Shown here piece by piece: positions 55,312 through 64,000 of a stretch of 64,000 nt of DNA. The notes under the pieces are model-generated. The model made no database searches, was not told where the DNA came from, and saw nothing but the letters and a program-made list of their open reading frames with translations. The position numbers and the translations under genes were made by a program. Every line of letters starts with the position of its first letter. Position 1 is the stretch's first letter. Origin of the DNA: Staphylococcus simulans (GTDB lineage: Bacteria > Bacillota > Bacilli > Staphylococcales > Staphylococcaceae). Location of the stretch: the NCBI RefSeq assembly GCF_002994445.1, contig NZ_MRZJ01000005.1, positions 124,001-188,000 of the forward strand, given 5' to 3'.

Positions 55312-57996
55312 TTATTCTTCTTCGTTATCTTCATCTTCTGAATCCGCATTTTCAATATCTTCATTCACGCGATCCATAAAGTCTTGTCTTACTTCTTTTC
55401 TTTCGCCGTCTTCATCTTCAGTTTCATCGACAACTTCTGTATGAATTGTACGGTCGTCATCGTCTGATTCAATCACTTGTTCTTCGACTGTCGGTGTCGG
55501 TTCGTCTTCTCCAGGAAGTGCACCGCTGTCTGAAGTACCTTCTAATTCATCTTCTGGTTCTTCTTGAACTTTTGCGACAGTAGATACAAATTGATCTTCG
55601 CCTAGACGAATCAATCTGACACCTTGTGCTGAACGTCCGTTTTGAGAAATATCGCTGACATCGATTCTGATAATGACACCATGATCTGTCACAATCATCA
55701 AGTCTTCTTCGCCAGTTACAGTAGTGATACAAACGATATCACCGTTTTTCTCTGTGATTGTCGCTGTTTTAATACCTTTACCGCCGCGATTAGAAAGACG
55801 GTATTCACCAAGCGGTGTACGTTTACCGTAACCATTTTCAGTGACTACGAGCACTTCATCTTCACTATCACCATTCGCAACTGCAAGTCCCACAACAAAG
55901 TCGCCTTCACGTAATGAAATACCTTTTACGCCTGCTGCTGTACGGCCGAGTGGTCTTAAGAGTGATTCTCTGAAGCGGATGAGCGATGCACGAGAAGTAC
56001 CTAATAATACATCTTTTGTGCCGTCTGTTAGACGTACCGCAACAAGTTCGTCTTCATCTCTGAAGTTGATTGCGATTTTACCGTTTCTGTTAATGTGCGA
56101 GAAGTTGCTTAATGATGAACGTTTCACAATACCGTTTTTCGTTGCAAAAACAAGGTAAGCATCTTCTTTTTCTAGGTCTTTCACCGCAATCATCGTACTG
56201 ATGGATTCATCATTTTCTAACTCAATTGCGTTGATTACAGGGATACCTTTAGACTGACGTGAGAGTTCCGGCACCTCATAACCTTTAAGTTTGTAGACAC
56301 GGCCTTGGTTTGTAAAGAACAATACATGGTCGTGCGTACTCATCGTAACAATCTGACTCACAAAGTCTTCATCCAACATGTTCATACCTTGTATACCGCG
56401 TCCGCCGCGATTTTGCGAACGGTACGTTGAAACTGGTAAACGTTTGATGTAGTTGTTATGACTCAATGTAATAACGATTTGTTCTTCTGGAATCAAGTCT
56501 TCATCTTCGATTTGATCAAGACCGCCAAGTTGAATTTCAGTACGACGTTCATCACCGAAGCGTTCTTTGACATCGATTAATTCATCACGTACTAATTGAA
56601 GTAATTTTTCTTCGTCCGCAAGGATTTCTCTCAACTCTTCGATATAAGCAATCAAATCGTTATATTCAGATTCGATTTTGTCTCTTTCTAAACCTGTTAA
56701 ACGTCTTAAACGCATGTCCAAGATCGCTTGTGCTTGGCGTTCAGAAAGTTCGAAGCGTTCTTGCAAACGTTCCATTGCGACTTTATCTGTTTCTGATTCA
56801 CGGATTGTCGTAATAATCTCATCGATATGGTCTAAGGCAATTCTTAAACCTTCTAAGATATGTGCACGATCTTCAGCTTTTTTCAAATTGTATTCTGTAC
56901 GTCTGCGTACAACTATTTTTTGGTGTTCTAAGTATTCAACTAGCGCTTCTTTAAGATTGATTAATTTCGGTCTGCCGTTGATTAATGCAATCATATTCAC
57001 ACCAAATGAAGTTTGCAGCGGTGTTTGTTTATATAAGTTATTCAAGATAACACTTGCGTTGGCATCTTTACGAATATCAATAACTACTCTGACACCTGTA
57101 CGCAAACTTGTTTCGTCACGCAAGTCTGTAATGCCGTCTATTCGTTTGTCACGCGCTAATTCTGCTATCTTTTCAATCATACGTGCTTTATTGACTTGGA
57201 ACGGGATTTCAGTCACAACGATACGTTGGCGACCGCCGCCGCGTTCTTCGATTTCAGCACGTGCACGCATTTGAATCGAACCGCGTCCTGTTTCATATGC
57301 ACGGCGAATACCGCTCTTGCCTAGGATTAAACCTGCAGTCGGGAAGTCAGGACCTGTAATATCTTCCATCAATTCCGCAATTGTAATATCAGGATTGTGG
57401 CTTAGGCTTAAAATACCATTGATGACCTCTGTCATATTGTGCGGCGGAATGTTTGTCGCCATACCTACTGCAATCCCTGAAGCACCATTCACTAAGAGGT
57501 TCGGGAAACGTGCCGGTAAGACTTCCGGCTCTCTTTCTGTCCCGTCATAGTTATCAATGAAGTTGATTGTATCTTTATTGATATCTCTTAATAGTTCTGT
57601 AGAAAGTTTCGTCATACGTGCTTCGGTATAACGCATTGCAGCTGCACCATCGCCATCCATTGAACCAAAGTTGCCTTGACCGTCAACAAGAGGATAACGA
57701 TAGCTGAAATCCTGAGCCATACGCACCATAGCCTCATAGATAGATGAGTCCCCGTGAGGGTGGTATTTACCCATTACGTCACCTACGATACGTGCGGATT
57801 TCTTATACGGTTTATCAGGCGTCATTCCTTGTTCGTTCAAACCGTATAATATACGACGATGTACCGGTTTCAAACCATCTCTGACGTCTGGCAAAGCACG
57901 AGATACGATAACACTCATCGCATAGTCTAAGAACGATTCACGCATCTCGTTACTAATATTTCGTTCAATTATTCTTGATTCAGGATATTCAGCCAT
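55312..57996 (-). CDS. gyrA: DNA gyrase subunit A
   Basis: 894 residues. Active-site Tyr is in [11 protein letters not shown] (about 123). The quinolone-resistance region reads [13 protein letters not shown], the sensitive-type sequence with Ser and Glu at the usual positions. The C-terminal beta-pinwheel has repeated blocks, and the tail is very acidic (about 825-894). ATG at 57996 follows GGAGG; a TTG one codon earlier is not preferred. It follows gyrB after 60 bases. Confidence 0.98.
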   Translation of the reverse strand: MAEYPESRIIERNISNEMRESFLDYAMSVIVSRALPDVRDGLKPVHRRILYGLNEQGMTPDKPYKKSARIVGDVMGKYHPHGDSSIYEAMVRMAQDFSYRYPLVDGQGNFGSMDGDGAAAMRYTEARMTKLSTELLRDINKDTINFIDNYDGTEREPEVLPARFPNLLVNGASGIAVGMATNIPPHNMTEVINGILSLSHNPDITIAELMEDITGPDFPTAGLILGKSGIRRAYETGRGSIQMRARAEIEERGGGRQRIVVTEIPFQVNKARMIEKIAELARDKRIDGITDLRDETSLRTGVRVVIDIRKDANASVILNNLYKQTPLQTSFGVNMIALINGRPKLINLKEALVEYLEHQKIVVRRRTEYNLKKAEDRAHILEGLRIALDHIDEIITTIRESETDKVAMERLQERFELSERQAQAILDMRLRRLTGLERDKIESEYNDLIAYIEELREILADEEKLLQLVRDELIDVKERFGDERRTEIQLGGLDQIEDEDLIPEEQIVITLSHNNYIKRLPVSTYRSQNRGGRGIQGMNMLDEDFVSQIVTMSTHDHVLFFTNQGRVYKLKGYEVPELSRQSKGIPVINAIELENDESISTMIAVKDLEKEDAYLVFATKNGIVKRSSLSNFSHINRNGKIAINFRDEDELVAVRLTDGTKDVLLGTSRASLIRFRESLLRPLGRTAAGVKGISLREGDFVVGLAVANGDSEDEVLVVTENGYGKRTPLGEYRLSNRGGKGIKTATITEKNGDIVCITTVTGEEDLMIVTDHGVIIRIDVSDISQNGRSAQGVRLIRLGEDQFVSTVAKVQEEPEDELEGTSDSGALPGEDEPTPTVEEQVIESDDDDRTIHTEVVDETEDEDGERKEVRQDFMDRVNEDIENADSEDEDNEEE

Positions 57997-58056
57997 CAAG
58001 ATTGCCTCCTTAAGTTATTAATTCCGTAGCTGTTGCAGTGATACATACTTTTAAGA

Positions 58057-59994
<1,938 letters not shown>

Positions 59995-59997
59995 CTA

Positions 59998-61110
59998 TCA
60001 CTTGATAATTTCACCTTGGTTTATTCGGTAAAGTTTTGCATGTTTCATAATTTCATGATCAATACCTTCTACAGACGTTGTTGTCACAAAGGTCTGTACC
60101 TTATCTTGAATTGTACTCAGCAGGTGAGTCTGACGGGAGTCATCTAATTCACTCAGCACATCATCAAGCAATAAGATAGGGTATTCGCCGACTTCTTTGT
60201 TGATCAATTCAATCTCAGCCAGCTTGATTGATAATGCAGATGTACGCTGCTGTCCTTGCGAACCATACGTTTGTGCGTCCATCCCATTTACGTTGAAACC
60301 TAAATCATCACGATGCGGGCCGTAGAGTGCCACACCGCGTTCTATCTCTCTGTCCATATTATCTGCCAGCAGTTGAAGTACCTCTTCGAACAACGCTGCT
60401 TCATCCTCAGTATCAGACAGTTTCAAGCTTGGACGGTAATTGACCTCTAAAGCTTCTTTGTCGTCAGTAATACTGGCATGAATCGGTTGTGCGAGTGTTT
60501 CCAGTTCTGCAATGAAATGGGCACGTTTAAGTGTCACTTTCAAAGCATATTGCGCAAATTGCTGGTTCAAGACTTCAATCATGGTACGATCCGTCTTTTG
60601 TTTCGTTTGCAATTGCTTTAAATAATTATTTTTTTGTTTCAAAATACGCTGGTACTGTGATAAGTCGTTGAGGTACACCGCAGACATCTGACCCAGCTCC
60701 ATATCGATAAAGCGGCGTCTGACTTGCGGAGATCCTTTGACGATATTCAGGTCCTCTGGGGCAAAAAGAACAACATTCAAGTGTCCGATATACTGTGTCA
60801 GACGATGTTGTTCCAAGTGGTTGACTTTAACCTTTTTGCCTTTTTTAGTTATAAACATCGTAAGCGGCATCTTGCCATGTCTATAACTCAGCTCACCCTC
60901 TATTTTAGCATACTCAGCACCAAAACGAATAAGCTCTTTATCATTAGCTGTTCGATGACTTTTAGCTAATGCAAGTGTGTAAATAGATTCTAATAAATTG
61001 GTTTTGCCTTGCGCATTTTCACCAATCAAAATGTTTACATCAGGATGGCAATCTAATGCGACTGCTTCGTAATTGCGGTAATTTTCAAGCTGGAGTGCAT
61101 TTAATTTCAT
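59998..61110 (-). CDS. recF: DNA replication and repair protein RecF
   Basis: 370 residues. SMC-like ATPase: Walker A in [13 protein letters not shown], signature motif in [18 protein letters not shown], Walker B in [12 protein letters not shown]. It helps load RecA at single-strand gaps. Its ATG overlaps the yaaA stop by 4 bases. Confidence 0.97.
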   Translation of the reverse strand: MKLNALQLENYRNYEAVALDCHPDVNILIGENAQGKTNLLESIYTLALAKSHRTANDKELIRFGAEYAKIEGELSYRHGKMPLTMFITKKGKKVKVNHLEQHRLTQYIGHLNVVLFAPEDLNIVKGSPQVRRRFIDMELGQMSAVYLNDLSQYQRILKQKNNYLKQLQTKQKTDRTMIEVLNQQFAQYALKVTLKRAHFIAELETLAQPIHASITDDKEALEVNYRPSLKLSDTEDEAALFEEVLQLLADNMDREIERGVALYGPHRDDLGFNVNGMDAQTYGSQGQQRTSALSIKLAEIELINKEVGEYPILLLDDVLSELDDSRQTHLLSTIQDKVQTFVTTTSVEGIDHEIMKHAKLYRINQGEIIK

Positions 61111-61331
61111 TGGTCACCTTGATGTGCTATTACAAAAGAACCCACTTCAGGTATTTCAATTTGATCGCCATCTTCAAGTTTCTTTCCTCGACGCGTTTCT
61201 CTTTCGCCGTTCAAGAAAACTTCGAAATCTTTTAAAAACCATTTTGCCTGTCCGCCTGATTCGATAATGCCTTCGGTTTTCAGGAATTGTCCTAAAGTAA
61301 TGTCACCTTCAACCATGATTTTTTCAGTCAA
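61107..61331 (-). CDS. yaaA: S4-domain protein YaaA
   Basis: 74 residues with an S4-type RNA-binding fold ([21 protein letters not shown], then RETRRGKKL). Its role is unclear but it is conserved between dnaN and recF. TTG at 61331 is chosen from spacing to GGAG; GTG at 61334 is about equally likely. Confidence 0.92.
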   Translation of the reverse strand: MTEKIMVEGDITLGQFLKTEGIIESGGQAKWFLKDFEVFLNGERETRRGKKLEDGDQIEIPEVGSFVIAHQGDQ

Positions 61332-61613
61332 CACACTCACTCCATTTCTTTGTAAGGTCATTAATATATTATACCTTTTTTTGTAATAAATTTCATGTGT
61401 TACAGGTTGATTTCTAGGCTTATCTCAATAAAATTTCAGCTGTTTTTCAAAAAGGTGATTTTTTTACCTCTCTATTGCTCATTTTTTGCATTTTAAAAGG
61501 TGACATTGAAAAAATTTGTTATCTCGATATTTTTATCCAAATCATTTTTAAAGTTCACTGTGTGACATCTGAGAGCCTTTAAAATTGATTTAAACTCCAT
61601 CTTTCATTTTCAA

Positions 61614-61660
61614 CACGAAAAAACGGAAACCCTGCAAAAAGGATTTCCGTTTTTTACGTG
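61614..61660 (-). terminator. Terminator after dnaN
   Basis: On the minus strand CACGTAAAAAACGGAAA pairs with TTTCCGTTTTTTCGTG around a loop. Since yaaA and downstream genes are also highly expressed, it may act only partially. The remaining gap to yaaA (61335-61613) is AT-rich and has no gene. Confidence 0.8.
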
Positions 61661-61682
61661 AATGTCACTGTTTATTTTCGGA

Positions 61683-62819
61683 TTAGTAAGTTCTGATTGG
61701 AAGAATTAATTGAACTACTGAATCGTCATCTTTAGGTTTTAAAGTGAAAGGTTTCATAGTACCGAAGAATTCTACTTCAACTTCGTCGTTATCGATTGCT
61801 TTTAATGCGTCCATCATGTATTTAGAGTTGAATGAAATCTTCAAGCTGCTGCCTTCAACATTATTTGCGTCTACATCTTCTTTAACCGTACCGATTTCAG
61901 GTGATGTAGAAGAAAGTTCAACTTCTTGATTGCCTGTGCTTAGTTTGATGACATTATTGCCGCCTTCTCGTGCAAGCAATGAAGCACGATCAATTGCGTG
62001 ATAGAAGTCGCTGTTGCTCATTTCGATTTTTGTTTCATAGTTTTCAGGGAACAAGCGAGAAGTATCAGGATAATGTCCTTCAAGCAATCTTGAAATGAAA
62101 TTAATGTGTCCGACTTTAAATAACACTTGGTTTGAAGCAAAGAAGATATTGATGTCATCTTCTGAGTCCGTTACGATTTTGTTTAATTCAGCTAAAGCTT
62201 TACCAGGAATGATGACATTTTTATTTTCGATGTCCTCATCTTCTAATTTTAATTTTCTTACAGCTAAACGGTGCGAGTCTGTCGCAGTGCATATTAATTC
62301 ATTATCTTGAATCAACCAGTTCACACCAGTTAAAACTGGCCGTGTTTCTGAGGTGGACACTGCGAAGTTTGTTTGCGCGATAACATTTTTTAAGACTTTG
62401 ATTGGTAATTGAATTGCATCATCTTGAGAAACTTGCGGCAGCAATGGATATTGATCTGGGTCTAAGCCACTTAAGTTAAACTCTGAATGACCTGATGTAA
62501 TTAAAGTTTGGAACTGTTCGTTTGTTGATAACTTAACATCTTTGCCTGGTAATTTTTTAATAATATCTACAAAGAAACGACCAGGAAGTACGACTGATCC
62601 TGTTTCTGAAATTGTGACAATCTCTTCTCCGTCGACTTCTTTAGGGATTGAAATTTCAATTGAAATCTCTGAATCTGAACCAGTCAAAATGATACCTTCT
62701 TCTTTCGCATCGATTTTGATACCAGTTAAGATAGGCAATGTTGTTCTTGGTGAAATTGCTTTTAGCGTGTCATTTAATTGATTTATGAAATAGTCTCTTT
62801 TAATCGTGAATTCCATCAT
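61683..62819 (-). CDS. dnaN: DNA polymerase III beta subunit (sliding clamp)
   Basis: 378 residues, family length. It shows MEFTIKRDYFINQLNDTLKAIS at the start, NFAVSTSETRPVLTGVNW in the middle and ends QLILPIRTY. Three repeats of the clamp fold are expected. ATG-ATG at 62819 follows AAGGAG. Confidence 0.98.
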   Translation of the reverse strand: MMEFTIKRDYFINQLNDTLKAISPRTTLPILTGIKIDAKEEGIILTGSDSEISIEISIPKEVDGEEIVTISETGSVVLPGRFFVDIIKKLPGKDVKLSTNEQFQTLITSGHSEFNLSGLDPDQYPLLPQVSQDDAIQLPIKVLKNVIAQTNFAVSTSETRPVLTGVNWLIQDNELICTATDSHRLAVRKLKLEDEDIENKNVIIPGKALAELNKIVTDSEDDINIFFASNQVLFKVGHINFISRLLEGHYPDTSRLFPENYETKIEMSNSDFYHAIDRASLLAREGGNNVIKLSTGNQEVELSSTSPEIGTVKEDVDANNVEGSSLKISFNSKYMMDALKAIDNDEVEVEFFGTMKPFTLKPKDDDSVVQLILPIRTY

Positions 62820-62893
62820 AAATTTTAAACTCCTTCCAGTCGTTTATAAATTAATTATATAGGTTTTAAAACCGTAGTAATAGTAGTAGGGGC

Positions 62894-62993
62894 TGTGGAT
62901 AAGTGGATAACCCTGTAAAAACCTTGCTATGAAAAGTTATACACATGTGGATAATCTGTGTATGATGTGTACAACTTCTGCACATTGTCCACA
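62894..62993. promoter_or_regulatory. oriC DnaA boxes in the dnaA-dnaN gap
   Basis: Matches to TTATNCACA: 62894-62902 (minus), 62937-62945 (TTATACACA, plus) and 62946-62954 (minus). One-mismatch boxes: 62902-62910, 62957-62965, 62966-62974 and 62985-62993. The 62820-63075 gap is the conserved origin location. The second origin half upstream of dnaA is outside the window. Confidence 0.85.
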
Positions 62994-63075
62994 ATCACCT
63001 TTTTATCTCTGTAGTATAACAGCTCGGTTGTCTCACTTAATTTTACCCTGATCTGCTAGTAAATTTCTAAAATGT

Positions 63076-64000
63076 TTACTGATTTCGAATTTCTTTTTCC
63101 AGATTTTCGACTTCTTGCTTGAATAACGTATCTTTTTCCATATCTTCACGAATAGTTCTGTGCGCATGAATCACTGTTGTATGATCGCGGCCGCCGAATT
63201 CTTCTCCGATTTTCGGAAGTGAAAAATCAGTCAGTTCACGAGATAGGTACATTGCGATTTGACGCGGATAGGCGATGGATTTTGTACGTTTTTTCGCAAT
63301 AAAATCTTCAAGTCGCACGTTGTAATATTGTCCAACCACTTTTTGAATATCCTGGATTGTTATTTTCTTAGATTTCGGTGTTTGAATAATATCTTTAAGT
63401 GCTTCTGCAGTGAGTTCAGTTGTAATCGGTTCGCCTTGTAATCTGGAATAGGCGATAACACGAGTTAAGGCACCTTCTAATTCACGGATGTTGGATTGGA
63501 TTTGATTTGCGATATAAGTTAAAGATTCTAACGGAATATCGACATCTTCTTCTTCTAACTTTTTCTGCAGAATTGCCATACGTGTTTCATAATCAGGCGG
63601 CGTGATATCAACGATCAAGCCCCATTCGAAACGAGAGCGCAAACGATCTTCTAATTTTGAAATTTCTTTAGGAGGTCGGTCGCTTGAGATGACAATTTGT
63701 TTTTCAGCTTGATGTAATTCATTGAAAGTATGGAAGAATTCTTCTTGTGTCTGCTCTTTGTTTTGGATGAATTGAATATCGTCAATCAGCAGCACATCGA
63801 TATTTCTGTATTTTTCTCTGAATCTTTCTGTTTCATTATCTCGGATTGATTTAATGAATTCATTTGTAAACTTCTCGCTGGATGTATAGATGACTTTCGC
63901 ATCTTTATTATTTTGCAAGACGTAATGCCCGATTGCGTGCATTAAATGTGTCTTTCCTAAACCAACGCCTCCATAGATGAACAGCGGGTTATAAGCTTTT
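63076..64000 (-). CDS. dnaA: Chromosomal replication initiator DnaA (5' part missing at window edge)
   Basis: About 308 C-terminal residues. The AAA+ core shows [13 protein letters not shown] (Walker A) and [11 protein letters not shown] (Walker B), plus the arginine-rich sensor region in LRSRFEWGL. Domain IV carries [15 protein letters not shown], the DnaA-box reading motif. The N-terminal domain and start lie beyond the window. Its product binds the boxes just downstream and probably those near rlmH. Confidence 0.98.
   Translation of the reverse strand, partial: KAYNPLFIYGGVGLGKTHLMHAIGHYVLQNNKDAKVIYTSSEKFTNEFIKSIRDNETERFREKYRNIDVLLIDDIQFIQNKEQTQEEFFHTFNELHQAEKQIVISSDRPPKEISKLEDRLRSRFEWGLIVDITPPDYETRMAILQKKLEEEDVDIPLESLTYIANQIQSNIRELEGALTRVIAYSRLQGEPITTELTAEALKDIIQTPKSKKITIQDIQKVVGQYYNVRLEDFIAKKRTKSIAYPRQIAMYLSRELTDFSLPKIGEEFGGRDHTTVIHAHRTIREDMEKDTLFKQEVENLEKEIRNQ

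Noticed and set aside
56678-57274. A 198-codon open frame on the plus strand inside gyrA
   Set aside because: It is fully antisense to gyrA, lacks a ribosome binding site, and its composition mirrors the gyrA codons.

Overview
The window is the left side of the replication origin of a Staphylococcus chromosome, read against the direction of the dnaA operon. The right end carries dnaA, dnaN, yaaA, recF, gyrB and gyrA on the minus strand. Next come nnrD, hutH and serS, then yybS-like, gdpP, rplI, dnaB, purA, two tRNA genes, walRKHIJ and rlmH, which is the usual staphylococcal origin order. Gene content (sasF-, scaH- and lpl-like genes, a sadA-like decarboxylase) and low GC agree. The species is not Staphylococcus aureus. 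A relative of the S. carnosus/condimenti/simulans group is a guess only.

Layout. 1-4.3 kb: a mannose operon (manR, manP, manA). 4.5-8.9 kb: a YagU-like membrane protein, two short-chain dehydrogenases around a LysR regulator, a lipocalin-like protein and a DUF805 protein. 9-16.2 kb: cell-envelope genes (YhgE/Pip-like protein, secreted CHAP glucosaminidase, SasF-like anchored protein). 16.2-26.1 kb: an EVE-HNH nuclease and a metabolic set: a sirtuin without zinc cysteines, an SDR, a DJ-1/Hsp31-like protein, a luciferase-like oxidoreductase with a DUF896 partner, a phosphatase, a D-2-hydroxyacid dehydrogenase with a cupin, a LysE exporter, a VOC protein and a PanE-like reductase. 26.2-34.8 kb is accessory-looking: a PD-(D/E)XK nuclease, two related small membrane-anchored proteins, a transposase remnant, an aromatic amino acid decarboxylase, a glycosyltransferase/TagB-like pair, a decayed acetyltransferase and a lone Lpl-like protein without a lipobox. 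34.9-64 kb is the conserved origin-proximal core.

The region works mainly as envelope homeostasis (WalKR with WalHI, GdpP, a cell-wall hydrolase, surface proteins), replication (DnaA, DnaN, RecF, gyrase, DnaB) and accessory metabolism. Visible regulation includes cre-like sites at manP and hutH, a serine T-box before serS, a dyad in front of the LysR gene, and many intrinsic terminators.

The most unusual signal is a dense cluster of DnaA-box sequences between walJ and rlmH, about 27 kb from the oriC boxes in the dnaA-dnaN gap. Other points worth a look are the cysteine-less sirtuin, a long G-U-rich RNA hairpin between walI and walJ, the orphan lipobox-less Lpl protein, and the two stand-alone nuclease genes.
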